From: Ypsolopha sequella
Lineage: Eukaryota; Arthropoda; Insecta; Lepidoptera; Ypsolophidae
Direction: 5' to 3'
DNA: 64,000 nt
Assembly (NCBI GenBank): GCA_934047225.1
Contig: OW204001.1
Span: 7,734,201-7,798,200, forward strand
This document shows positions 36,513 through 47,688 of this stretch, piece after piece. Numbering within the stretch: position 1 is the first letter of the stretch; each line of letters begins with the position of its first letter. The notes under the pieces were generated by a model that worked only from the letters and a program-made list of their open reading frames with translations, made no database searches and was not told where the DNA came from. A program made the position numbers and the translations under genes.

Positions 36513-37645
36513 TGTCACGTTGTGATATTTAATTATCATACCGTTCTTCTTAATCCCCACTAACCCCCTCTCTACCCTGCTCCCGCGCATGTCCCCGCGC
36601 GGCCCTCGAGTCATTTTTCTTTCGGCAGCACGCCAGTCGCTTCTACCACCTCAGCGCGACTCCACGCTGCCCGTCGGCGTGCCAGCCGCTATCGCGATAG
36701 CGATAGATTACGCCCTAAAATCGCAGTTCTTGTGTCCCCATACTTTGGGTAAGTGTGAACAACATTTTATAATATAACTGTGCTCTTTTTGACTATAATA
36801 TGTGTGTTAAAATGTTCAATATTTTGTAATTATCTTTATGCGCGTACAGTAGATACCTACGCCTTTTTATTGCTGCTACGCTAATAGCAAACTTGTTTTT
36901 ATAACGGTTCGAAGACGTGACGATGCTCGTTACGTCATCGGCGTCGCTTGTCCGTTTGAATATCAACGGCTACAACTTTCTTTGTTCTTATTCTTGTATT
37001 TCTCTCGTGCCTTTTGCCAACATCTTAATTTATCATGCCTACTCATTTAAATAAATCATTTAGCTTGCTTTGCCTTTGAATTTAATATAAACTGTAAATT
37101 ATCTGTATTCTTCTCATCTTTTCTGCTTCCGTTCTGCTTAACTTTAGTGTACCAACACCCAAGCCTTTGTTGAGTATTTTCTAAAATCGGTGGCGTACAC
37201 GGAAACGTTTCGATAGCTGTGTACTGAATATGTCGTCGACGCGTTTCAGGGAGCAAGTCTGGGACTCACCATCTGGCCAGATTCTCAGCCGGTCCACCTA
37301 ATCTACGAGGCGTCATCTCTTCCCTTGACGGAGCTGACGCCTACATCTGAACAGGACTACTGGCTGAGCATCCTTGACCTCTGACCTAGAACTACGGCGG
37401 CTGCGGTCTCACTGTCGGGACCTCCAAGTACTTCCACTCGACTAGGGGAGTACTTGACCGTAACGAGCTACAACAAAGAACTGATCAGTGTGTAGGGACT
37501 TCGACCTACCGCGACCCTCTTTATCTCCTCACTTATTATTTTAAAATATATGTATTGAACTTTCTTATTGTTTTATTTATTCTTAATTAACTTAGTTTCT
37601 TAGGCCTCTTCTAGGCAACCTTTTATGTTACATAAAAACGTAACA
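36513..37645 (+). mobile_element. Putative 3' LTR (about 1.13 kb)
   Basis: It begins TGTCACGTT right after the polypurine tract and ends AACGTAACA, an almost perfect terminal inversion. It contains a GC-rich promoter-like block (36560-36720) and an AT-rich poly(A)-like region near 37540-37580. No matching 5' LTR is present in the window. Confidence 0.5.
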
Positions 37646-37665
37646 TGTACGTGTATAACACGTAA

Positions 37666-38986
37666 CGCGTGATGTTTAGATTGTCGTTACGGCTCAGAGC
37701 AAACTACTACTCTGAACAATAATGAAACAAAATAATTACTCAATCTCGGGTTACCCATATCCTTATGAGTCTATTTTCCGGATTTGTAACAATAATAATT
37801 GGAGCGTTAATACAGGATAGTTTTTTATTTAAGAACAATATGATAAAAATAACAACGAAAACCATTGAAAAAGTGCAAAAGATTGGTTATTTTCTTTACT
37901 CTTTACACGTAAAGAAAAAGACAGAGACAAAAGCAAATGCTCAGTGCGCCCTTAAGGCGGTATGTAAAAGTTTTAGCGTCCCTGTTACTCCATTTGCGAA
38001 AAAACCCGAGAGGGACAGATTCGTGGAAAAGTAGCAAATAGCCGGTTTTTTATGAAGTTGCTATCAAAATTTCGCTTAGCCAGGTCCTAGGTACCGTTAA
38101 AACCCATCTAATAAAATATAATTGCAGTCCATTATGTCATTCCAAATTGTCAAACCCGGAGAATTGGTGTCGATAAAGATCTCATTTCAATACATATTTC
38201 TATCGAGCCGAATTTCTCCAATCGCGTTTCTGTTTTAACAGATCCCTAGAAAAATATTCCAAAAATAATATACTATTTTATCAAAATAATACATTATTTA
38301 CTTGAAGTGTCAATTTTTTTCCGTAGTGCCTTAACGGAATGAAAGTAGTATTTGGGGGAAGGGAAAAGTGAATATCGAAAAGTGAATATCGAAAAGTGAA
38401 TATCGAAAAGTGAATCCCCGTACCCAACGATACAATACAATGCAATACAATACAATACAATACAACTTTATTTGTACATGTACACCATGAAAAAAAAGGA
38501 ACAGAAATATAAATACTTAATTTATAACTAACTTATTATGTAGGCACAAACAGGCGGCTTTATCGCTTAAACCGATCTCTTCCAGACAACCTTTGGGTGG
38601 ATGAAACTGTTTAGAATGATTGCTGAAATAGTGGTATACTATTTTTAATAATGGATAATATTTCAATATTAATAGATAAACGTATTAATATTTTAATGAT
38701 AAATAAATACTAGTAAAATATATCTATGAAAATGATAAAAGAAAAGAAGAAAGAAAAGTAATTTATTTTAAAATACCACAGACACGAGAAAAAACATACA
38801 AACATACAAAATGACAAACAATACAAATTAACAAACAGTACGAGTAAATATAAAATTAGGAAAACAGTGGTAAATAAAAAAGGATTACAGCTCAGCTTAA
38901 TGCTGCTGTATAACAAACATAACAAATGAATGCTCTACCTTAGGTATGTCTTTTAATAAACGTTTTACAGTCTATTGATAGTTATT
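37666..38986 (+). repeat. 1321-bp direct duplication, right copy
   Basis: Copy of 33881-35201. It begins 20 bp after the proposed LTR end and ends where unrelated sequence (TCTTGTGATC) starts. Confidence 0.85.
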
Positions 38987-39203
38987 TCTTGTGATCTAAT
39001 ACAACAACTCTATCCATGACATCAGATCCCACAGATTTGCATTTATATCATGAGATTTATGATGCAGATAGCATTGATAGTCGAGTGTTCATGGCGTGTT
39101 TGTGATGGCAATAGAATTACAAGTCAGTGGGAAGTCATTGCCACTTCAGAACCATCGGACAAAGAAGTCGTTCTAATCTTGTTGGTGAAAATCATAGTCT
39201 TAC

Positions 39204-39341
39204 GGCCAGTTGCAGAAAGGGTTTTTAAGTTTAATGAAACTTTAAAATGAATGCTGTCACTTTCTTTGTCAAGAACTATGTAAGGGATGGCATCAACTTT
39301 AAAGATTCATTACACTTAAAAACCCTTTTTGCAACTGGGTC
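39204..39341. repeat. Fold-back MITE
   Basis: GGCCAGTTGCAGAAAGGGTT mirrors AACCCTTTTTGCAACTGGGTC. The palindrome continues through TTTAAGT.TAATGAA. Confidence 0.65.
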
Positions 39342-39546
39342 TTCGTCATTGGCCTGACACGACAAGAGAAGAAGATTAAATTTATTAACTACATAGTACA
39401 CTATGTAATTGAATTGAATTTGTATATGGAACATACGCTCCCACAAGTTTCGATACGTGAGCCAGTTTCAGCACGAACAATTTAATATCCCTCACAAGAT
39501 TTCACGGTTAACATCTCATTAATGATTCCTACACACGAATAAAATA

Positions 39547-39794
39547 TTCCCACAACCGAATGTGGTCTACTGGTAACGAGATTAGGTAATTCGACACCCG
39601 AACTTCATCAAGAAAACCTAATAAACCTCCACGCTTCAGTTATTAATTTAATCTTTATCTCATCTCCAAAAAGGTTCCCACAAACAAGTCGAAACTACCG
39701 AATCTGAATAGCTCACGGCATCGTTATGATTTGAATTTCGAACTCTATATTCAAATTGCCGCGATCCGTAGACTTTTCACTGGCCGTTCCCACG
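39547..39794 (-). promoter_or_regulatory. Cluster of three Su(H)-consensus sites
   Basis: Minus-strand TGTGGGAA at 39547-39554 and 39675-39682, and CGTGGGAA at 39787-39794, all in one orientation within 248 bp. Each matches YGTGRGAA. The cluster lies 2.5 kb beyond the 3' side of the E(spl)-like gene. Chance alone gives roughly one such 8-mer per 8 kb, so three here is suggestive, not proof. Confidence 0.3.
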
Positions 39795-39966
39795 CTGCGC
39801 GCACGCACTTGGTCTAACCAAAAGTCGGGAGAGAGTCGGTCGTGTCTATGCGGGTTCCGTAAACGTATTCTTGGTAAAACATGTACGCTGCTACTGACCC
39901 ATGCGTGAGTTGATTATATTTAACTACGGCGTAGCACTTATGGAAATACGGGACAATACGAACTTT

Positions 39967-40154
39967 GATAGAAAATTTAAAAATACGTGTACTATGTTCC
40001 ACTAATATATTTAAGCACGATTACGCTACCGGTTTCATCGATTTAATCGACATCTTCAGATTAAAAGATGTCGATTAAATCGATGAAACCGGTAGAGTAA
40101 TCAGGCTTAAATATATTAGTGGAACATAATACACGTATTTTTCAATTTTCTATC
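39967..40154. repeat. 188-bp near-perfect palindrome
   Basis: GATAGAAAATT...AAATACGTGTA.TATGTTCCACTAATATA on the left mirrors the right arm through CTATC at 40154. The centre is the GATGTCGATTAAATCGATG block around 40066. Arms of about 85-90 bp have few mismatches. Confidence 0.75.
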
Positions 40155-41093
40155 ATTGTTAAAATGTTCCATCACGAAGAAGTGACAACATATATACCTA
40201 CACGAACTTTCGCGCTTGCTACAACAAGTAGCAAAGGCCTTTATAATTCTAAACCCTTGATGTAAAGTCGATATATCAGCTCAAGAGTCTTGAGAAACAT
40301 TCTAGACTAACAAACTTGTATTTGTACTACTTTTCTCAAAGGAACCCTAAGAAACCAATTAGGTTGAAACCAAGCTAATTTCTACCGTAATGGTCGCGCG
40401 TGCGGCTCCTACATCGGCATTAGTGACTGCTTCACCCACGATACCATCTTGGGAGGGTTAAGAGTACTAGAAGAAGACGAATAGCTTTAGGAGTATTATC
40501 AGTTATAGAAGACCTTATGGAAAAACAATTAATTTGTGTCTCATTATGAGTATAAAATTTCATTATGAGTATAACGTTTCGGATACTGGTGATACCAACG
40601 TGACGTACCAAATTAATGTATTTATGCTCACGGAGCATAGTCTCTCTGCTTATGCCTCTCTTCCAGATACACCTGCTACGATCCGGACATACCTCTTATT
40701 ATTCATGTATTTGTAAATCTAGCTTTATGTAAATTTGCCATTTATGTATATTTATACTAAATTCCCTCTATTTTATTTATTGTATTATATATAGGTATAT
40801 ATTTCTTTATTTTTATAAAAGTACATCATGTATATTATTTATTATTCATTACCTTTCCTCTTTTTGGGCACTACCCTACATTTCCTACAACGCCCCAGGT
40901 TAACTGGAAGAAAAGGCTTTATAGTGTTAAGTTCGCATCTGTACAAACATAATTTATTGTGCAATAAAGAATTTTTATTATAATTATTACCTCTTGCGTC
41001 TTCCCTCAGGAAAACACTTCGAGTTTATTGTTGTAGGCATGTTTTGGGTAAAAAAAGGAACAAATTATATTCTTCACTACTTTTAATTACGAT
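40155..41093. other. Intergenic, unrecognised
   Basis: AT-rich. A TTGTGCAATAAAGAATTTTTATT phrase near 40960 looks like a retroposon 3' tail. Confidence 0.3.
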
Positions 41094-41096
41094 CAG

Positions 41097-41325
41097 CCCC
41101 TATTCTGTATCTTTAGTTGCCAACTGCACGAGGTGCCTATCATCAAAAACATAGCTAAAAACTGAAATTTCAAAATTGCCTTTAGTGGGTATTGAACTAT
41201 TAACAATCTGTGTCGTCACTTCAAGTGCGAAAATATCCTTAGGACATCTGAATTCGATGGTATATCTATGTTTTTGATGATAGACACCCAGTCCAGAAGG
41301 CAACTAGAGATACACAATAGGCCCG
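41097..41325. mobile_element. MITE family A, copy 3 (229 bp)
   Basis: Nearly identical to the copy at 16900-17130 in the same orientation. Flanked by CAG (41094-41096) and CTG (41326-41328). Confidence 0.75.
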
Positions 41326-41748
41326 CTGGTCGCCGAAACATATAAAAGTGACTTTTAACGATCTTTACCGTATCAAAAAGCGTGAGAATGACATTTTGTT
41401 AAAGATAAAAGAAACCACTATTGAATATTTCATGAGCCCTCTAATGGCTTTATGGTTTTCTCACGTGATAATGATGAAAATTTATTATCATTTTTGTTAT
41501 TTCTGATGATAATTGAAGAGAGATTCTCAAGCTTTTAGTCTGGCCGTTTTTTTGCGACTATCTTATGCTAATTTGGAAGATTATCTTTCTACTTAAGCGA
41601 TCAATGGTCCATACCATTTAAATAATATATTGGAAGTGTTTTTGTACGTTCCTCATGATTAAAAGTGTTAAGATTATACCGATAAGAAATTAATTAACTA
41701 ATTTAAAAAAAGGATCGGTCATTTTGACTTATGTTTAGTGACATCAAT

Positions 41749-42331
41749 TAAAGCTAATTCAGGTGGCAAACCTCCAATTCACTATTTTAAATTAAGATTA
41801 TGCCTTCGAAATCTTGAACAAACAAGCTATAAATTGGTATATTATTATTAACTCAGCACGGCTTATATAAAACGCTGCAAGTAATTTGTTTAGGATGGTA
41901 AAAATAATCAAAATTTCAGTAGACAATCAATATTTATTTCTTTTAATTACTATCATAATGAATGTTAATCCTAACTTAAGTGACCTACAGAAGTTACAAG
42001 TTCCTTTAGTTATCTACATTATCACAGTTTTAAACTTAGGTGCTAAACTACTCTAAGGTACTTTAGAAGTTCTGAAACAAGTAAATGCTAACAAACCGGA
42101 TCCGGAAGACACCGATTAAAAAAGGAATTCCTTCAAAAACAAAACCTTATTTATTAATTTAAAAACAAAACTTCAACAAGCAATCGGATAAACAAACTAA
42201 CCATGCATCGCTCACAAACGTTCAACACTTGGTTCTAGGAACTGAAAAAACAATAATAGTTTATATCACACTGGAGACACACAGTCCTGAGGCATGCGAG
42301 ATCACGACGGATGAGGAGTGGAGGCGGCAGG
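41749..42331 (-). promoter_or_regulatory. 3' flank of the E(spl) gene with K-, GY- and Brd-boxes
   Basis: Downstream of the stop, minus-strand RNA has K-boxes at 42265-42270 (GUGUGAUA) and 42021-42026 (CUGUGAUA, the full consensus), a GY-box GUCUUCC at 42104-42110, and a Brd-box AGCUUUA at 41749-41755. AATAAA signals occur at 42150-42155 and 41933-41938. Use of the distal signal would include the GY-box and both K-boxes but not the Brd-box. The same set is seen in the HES gene at 6516. Confidence 0.6.
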
Positions 42332-43084
42332 TCACCATGGGCGCCACATCGACTGGGCGGAGTCGGGCTCGGAGGCGGGGCTGTGCGGTGGAGAAGGCGG
42401 CGCATACGCACGCTTCGCGAGGCTCGTCTCTCCCTCGAACGGTGACTCCGCCGGCCTCTTGCCGCATCGCTCCATTGGCAACTGCTGATGATGATGATGA
42501 GGGTGAGGTGGCTGCTGCTGAGGAGCAATAGGCACCGGCTGCAGCGGCGTCGGCCTCGCCACACCGTTTGGAACGATCGGCTGAGGCTGCACAACTTGAG
42601 GACTCTCCAACCGCTTGATGCAGTTACTTAAATGCTGCAGCAATCTTGCTCCAGCTTGAGGATCCACTGGTCCCTGTCTCTGCATGGCATTGGCTGCTAA
42701 GGTCGCGTTGGCTATAAACTGTGACACTTCTGTAGCACACTGTGTGAAGCCCGCTCGGAAACGCTCGGCGTATGATGATTCGTTTTTGAGCACAAGTTGT
42801 CCTCTTCGCTTCAGACTGTGTAGGTGCCGGACTGTCAATTCCAGGATGTCTGCCTTTTCAAGTTTGGAGACGTTCTCGCCTTCCGCTTGCAGAGCGGTCA
42901 CCATGAGGTCTTTGAGTTCATCGAGGCAGCGGTTGATGCGAGCTCGTCGCTTGCGTTCGAGCATCGGCTTCATGACTTTGCGGTACTGATAGGTCCTGGA
43001 GACGGGTTCCTCGTCGGGGTGTTGGTGTGCTGGCGGGTGGAAGGCGCCTCGCGGCGGGGACATGGCGCGCGCGGGGAGGATCAT
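42332..43084 (-). CDS. Enhancer-of-split-type bHLH-Orange repressor, apparently intronless
   Basis: The protein is 250 aa from the first ATG after the likely start site. An in-frame ATG seven codons later (43063) also has G at -3. The basic region [18 protein letters not shown] (about residues 36-53, with the family proline) leads into helix 1 and helix 2 (to about 90). An Orange domain follows at about 106-150, then a Pro/Gln/His-rich linker ([13 protein letters not shown]) and a terminal WRPW for Groucho. Length and single-exon layout match fly E(spl) proteins such as mbeta and mgamma. It is expected to repress proneural genes in the nucleus downstream of Notch. The TATA box at 43157, upstream Su(H) sites and 3' UTR boxes fit that role. 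Which E(spl) paralogue it equals needs a phylogeny. Confidence 0.92.
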   Translation of the reverse strand: MILPARAMSPPRGAFHPPAHQHPDEEPVSRTYQYRKVMKPMLERKRRARINRCLDELKDLMVTALQAEGENVSKLEKADILELTVRHLHSLKRRGQLVLKNESSYAERFRAGFTQCATEVSQFIANATLAANAMQRQGPVDPQAGARLLQHLSNCIKRLESPQVVQPQPIVPNGVARPTPLQPVPIAPQQQPPHPHHHHQQLPMERCGKRPAESPFEGETSLAKRAYAPPSPPHSPASEPDSAQSMWRPW

Positions 43085-43156
43085 TGCTATAACTACTGAG
43101 ATGCGCGCGCAGCGACGGTCTGACAACGAATGGCGCGCGCGCCGACCAGGAGACCG

Positions 43157-43164
43157 CTTTTATG
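43157..43164 (-). promoter_or_regulatory. TATA box of the E(spl) gene
   Basis: CATAAAAG on the minus strand. A CCATTC initiator-like word with A at 43131 lies 31-32 bp downstream, giving a 5' UTR of about 47 nt before the ATG at 43084. Confidence 0.55.
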
Positions 43165-43184
43165 CGCCCTACAGCGATTGTGGC

Positions 43185-43919
43185 AAAACGCCCGTGATAA
43201 AACTAGGGGTGCCACTGCGATGGAATCAATAATAATATCAACAAGATTTTTGGTTTTCTGTTTATGGCGGTAAACTTGATAATGATGCTTTGTAATGATT
43301 TCACAGTAAGTAACATGAACGTTATTACGTTACGTATATACATTTATTGTTCATTCAGGTAGAAAACTAATTAACGATGGCGAATTGTATATCCGAGTGA
43401 CCTACCGAATAGCAGTTCTTATTATTTAGTCATGAGGACAAGTTCCAAAAAACTATTTGTAGATTGTATGAATTTTTCTTTATGAATCAAAATAATGTAC
43501 AAATACCAAAGCTGTATTTGAAAAGAAACCCGCTTTTCGAAAGAACAATATTTTTTTAGGTGATGCAGGGATGACATAATTTTTGCGTTGAAAAATATTT
43601 AATAATTTTTAAATTCATTCATATTTCGTTAAAATATTTTATAATTTTAATAAAAATTTTTAATAATTTTTTTTAATAAAACCTAATTTTCTGAAGATTA
43701 TTTATATAATTTTATATTATATGGTTTATTTATACAGATGACAAAGTCATAATTAATAAAACAAATGTTAGACCTAGACATAAGTAACGTTGCAAAAAAA
43801 AACGAGGGAAGCATTAAGGAGTTATTAGTGAACATAAGCCATAATTGCAGTTATACTTAATCAAATACTTTGCGATGAAATCAAGTAATGTTATTTATAA
43901 TTTTAAACTCTACTAGCAA
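43185..43919. other. Upstream region of the E(spl) gene
   Basis: AT-rich sequence between the core promoter and the E-box/Su(H) cluster. No further motif or gene is recognised. Confidence 0.35.
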
Positions 43920-43984
43920 GCAGCTGTGTCACAAGATGGATTATAAGGGCTCAGCTGATCACCTGGCCGGCGCGCTTTCCCACG
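43920..43984 (-). promoter_or_regulatory. Proneural E-box and Su(H) cluster
   Basis: GCAGCTG (43920-43926, matches RCAGSTG), CAGCTG (43952-43957), CACCTG (43960-43965) and the Su(H) word CGTGGGAA on the minus strand (43977-43984) lie within 65 bp. CACGCG, a HES class C site, overlaps the Su(H) word. Located about 0.85 kb upstream of the E(spl) ATG. The architecture resembles S+A (Su(H) plus proneural) modules of fly E(spl) genes. Confidence 0.45.
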
Positions 43985-44927
43985 CGCACCCTAAACTCCA
44001 TGCAAGATGGCCTGCGTAAGCGCAAAGCTGTCTGCTTCACCCCTCACCATAGACAATGACGTCATGACGCCTATTATTTCTTAAAGGAAGCTCGTGGCGA
44101 GCTTAATTTTACCCCCCTGTACCTTTAAAATCGAAAGCTTAGTAATAAGTGACGAAAAAATATTTTTATTTTATTTGTAATTTATCTTTTAGGAATTTAT
44201 TTTTATTTCTTTTCAAAAAAGTTGTATTCAATAAAGTCCTAATGGAATCAGTGTGATTTCTTAGCTTTAAAGAAAAAAATGTCATAATGAACCGTGTGAC
44301 AGCCCTATGGGGTCGACTCACGCGCCTGGTCTTCGAGCGTGGTAGAAGCGACACGCGTTATCGCTCAAACAGTGACAAACCGATCTTGCTGTCGCTGGGA
44401 TTTTAGTGTCGTACCTATACCACGGTTTATTATTGTAACACTGTGTGTGCCTATAGTTACTATGTCTTGAAGTAGGCCACTTCGAAGTGCATAAGGTATA
44501 ATACCTACGAGTACGGAGGTGTGCTTTATTTTATACTAAACATTTTGGTGACTTTGCAGTATATTAGAGTTCAACTATTGTTTTCAGTGTCCTAAATGAA
44601 GTGAGTATTCTGTAATATAGGTACACCTACACTAACTTATTCAACATTTATTCCTTATTATTCTTAAACTGTAAAATGGGTTAAAATAACAGTGGGTAAA
44701 GATCGCACTTGATTCTAACAATGGCATTAGCAATAATGTCTCCATTTCTCTTCATTACAATGATCATAATCATCTCAAATCATTCTCACTCACTCAGATG
44801 CCTGATGCCATACGTGTGTGTGAGAAACCCCGTCTAATTACAAAGACATCCGTCTGAAACATTAGTCAAAACAACATCGGTATCACCTTGCGAAGGTGTT
44901 AGCTCGTTCCCAGCCTGCACCGCTAGT

Positions 44928-45450
44928 CAGTGTTGCCACCTTGGTTTTTGAAAAAGAGCAGTTGGACAAGCTAGAAAGGGCTAGATTCAGCAAATTTTGC
45001 CATCACAAGTGCTAAAATTTGTTTATTTGAAATGTAGTAAGTAATTTCAGAAAATGCAACAGAGTAATTAAATCTAAGTTATTGAATTGTTAAAAATCGT
45101 ATCTGCTGAAGCAGAAAAAGTTGATGGCTGATTCACATCTGCGTTTTTTGCGGATTTGAACGAAAATTTAAAATGAATCCTACAGTTTTTTATTATTTCA
45201 GTTGACACCTTGTGTGAACAGCAAGACTCTCTCAGTCGTTTTAAACTCCATCGTAAACGTAGTATGGATATCATTGTTTTTAGCCCTATTTTGTTTCTGG
45301 TTTTAGTTTTAATAATGTTCACAGAACTATAAATATACACATAACGAAAAGGGCTAGATTGCTCTTTTCGGGCTAAATCATCAAAAAACGAGTTCAACTA
45401 CAGTAAAAAGTGCTAGATCTAGCCCGAAAAGGGCTAAGGTGGCAACACTG
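44928..45450. mobile_element. hAT-type MITE, 523 bp, perfect 8-bp TSD
   Basis: Perfect 15-bp TIRs CAGTGTTGCCACCTT / AAGGTGGCAACACTG, and CCGCTAGT duplicated at 44920-44927 and 45451-45458. Both features are diagnostic of hAT. It contains no transposase. It lies between the proximal E-box cluster and the paired Su(H) site of the E(spl) upstream region. Confidence 0.85.
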
Positions 45451-45703
45451 CCGCTAGTCGACACAACCATTGTGACTCGAAACCGCTGAGACTACTTACT
45501 CCAATTCTGTCCCATCTCCTTGACTACAAACCGACGTAACTACCAAGATGCAGCGCCAAGCTGATGTAAAACAAGCGCTTATAGACCCAGAGCTGTAGAT
45601 CCGACGTTTTGGACTCGAAGGCGGTTTTGAACCTCAAGACTCAAACGTCGTAAGTCGAGGCTATTGCCTTGAGGTGCAGACGTTTTGGATTGCGACAAAG
45701 CAT

Positions 45704-45736
45704 CGTGGGAAAGCCCGTGCCGCGCGCGTTCCCACA
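45704..45736. promoter_or_regulatory. Su(H) paired site (SPS)
   Basis: CGTGGGAA (45704-45711) and TTCCCACA (45729-45736) face each other with a 17-bp GC-rich spacer. This head-to-head layout with a 15-17-bp gap is the known binding geometry of dimerised Notch complexes in HES1 and E(spl) promoters. It lies 2.6 kb upstream of the E(spl) ATG, farther than usual. The hAT MITE accounts for about 0.5 kb of that distance. Confidence 0.5.
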
Positions 45737-47688
45737 CAAGCCTGGCACAAGCCAACCGATAAATTATCATAATTCCATTGTCAGTGAGACGGTACGAAGA
45801 AATTTTATACTTCATCAATCGCCGCGTTGAATATATTAGCATGTGCGCATGTGACGTCTTATAAATTTGCCATTTGCCAGGACCAGGGTACGATATTCCG
45901 GTCCTTTTTTTCTGTCAGTTTCGTTATGAAGGTGTTGATTGATTAGCGGTTTTTGCCAGATTTGATAGGTGGTTAGTAATGAGTAGTGGTTGGTTAAGTT
46001 CGTAATCAATTGAAAAGCCCCAGTCCAACCGTATCATGTCTCATTGAACCGTTAATTTTAATAGCTAAAATGAAACAATGTAAAACGCTAAGGACCTTGT
46101 ATTTTACCCTTTACCAAAATTTAAATTTTTACATAGCTACATAAATTCATTTTTTAATCTTGGAATTTTAAGTAACAGCACAATGGCTCCCGTACCTTTG
46201 CCAGTAACTATTTTTGTTTGTATTAAAAAAAAGATTACATGACCATAGAGCATGATAATATATATCAAACGTCAGTGACACTTGACATTGACAGCTAGTT
46301 TTTTAATTTATTACTCGGCAAAAGTATTGTAACTCATCAGCCCATATACTGAGTGTTTGATTTTTTTTTCAAAATATCTCTGTAACTAATAAACAAAAAA
46401 ATAAAGTGAAACGTGTTTCGTAATGAACATATAAAGATATCTCAATGGATTTTTTATTATCTTACCAAACGCAAAATGAAAACTTGTGGGTTACAAATAA
46501 GATAAAATGTTCGATAAAGTTACATTTTAAAAATGTATGGCGTAAATAACAGCGTTTAAATCAGAACAAACATAATTTTTTGTAGATTATTAACATCAAT
46601 TTGCGATCATGCGCAAACGGATCGCGTCGATTATACGCAGAACCAGCGGCAGCGACAGCGACATCTTGAGGACATTTTCTAGTAAATTTGACAATCCTAT
46701 GTTGAAGCATTGGATTGTCAAACTTTGCTTACCTAATAAAAAATTATAATTAATTTATTTTCATGTGTTTTCCAATGGGTCTTCGTTAACTTAATAAAGA
46801 ACTTATTTTTTTGTCTTATACTTTTTACTTAATATCCAGGGCATCAAGCTGAATCTACGGATCTACAAAAACATAAAAGTATCGACTCGTTATTTATACA
46901 TATTTTTCTTTAATTTATAAAACGGCATTTTCACATCATAGACTTAGGCATATAGTACCTATAACCAGTGGAGCAACCGTAACTTTTTCAGTACATCATA
47001 GAGCTTATAATTATGGAGATTCGCCCAAAATGGTCAGAATTTTCGGGATTCGGAAAATTTGTAGATACGCCGTTTCAGCTTGATGCCCTCGATATTATTA
47101 CAATCGGTGCCTTCGAGGAGAGTAGATACAGTGTTTTTATCAGCAGCGTTCTTAATTCTCAAGCGCAGAATATTTCGAGTATTTCGTGGCAGACGTACGA
47201 GTCACATGTGCTAAAAAGGCAGTTACTTTAGGCATTTATAGGTAGTTAGCTGCTTAACTGCGCAGTAACTCCGCGTAATACCATTGATGTACATATATTG
47301 TAAATAAAACAAATTCTTGGTAACTGTTCCACTGTTTGTTTATTAGACTAGCAACCGGTTTCGGCTCTGATCTCCATTCAAATCCGAACAAGCCCTTGCG
47401 AAGGCATTCTAAATCTTTTTATGGCTTTTACACACAAACCTCTGATTGGCTCTGATACAGCCACTTTTCCTTTGAAAATAATCAAAGCACTGTAATTGCA
47501 TTAAACCTGCTTATTCTGATACAGTAACAGTCCATGAAGAGCAAAGACCATTTAAATTGGTTGGTCATTGCTAATGGGTAAAAATACAAATCTTGTATTT
47601 ATTAGTCTATGGTAAAGGTAAGATTTGTCGACAATAAGATTAGAAGAGCGGTCTAATTTTATGGCTTTCCGCACTTCCCTGCATTACT
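45737..47688. other. Intergenic, unrecognised
   Basis: Mostly AT-rich. An AACCGGTTTCGGC segment at about 47352 looks like a dispersed repeat end. No convincing gene. Confidence 0.3.

Noticed and set aside
42229..43099. Several long ORFs on the plus strand and in other frames opposite the E(spl) gene
   Set aside because: They are antisense shadows of a GC-rich coding region. Only the minus-strand frame has bHLH, Orange and WRPW.
43085..43126. Longer N-terminus for the E(spl) protein
   Set aside because: The extra codons start at TTG. The first ATG after the predicted start site is at 43084.
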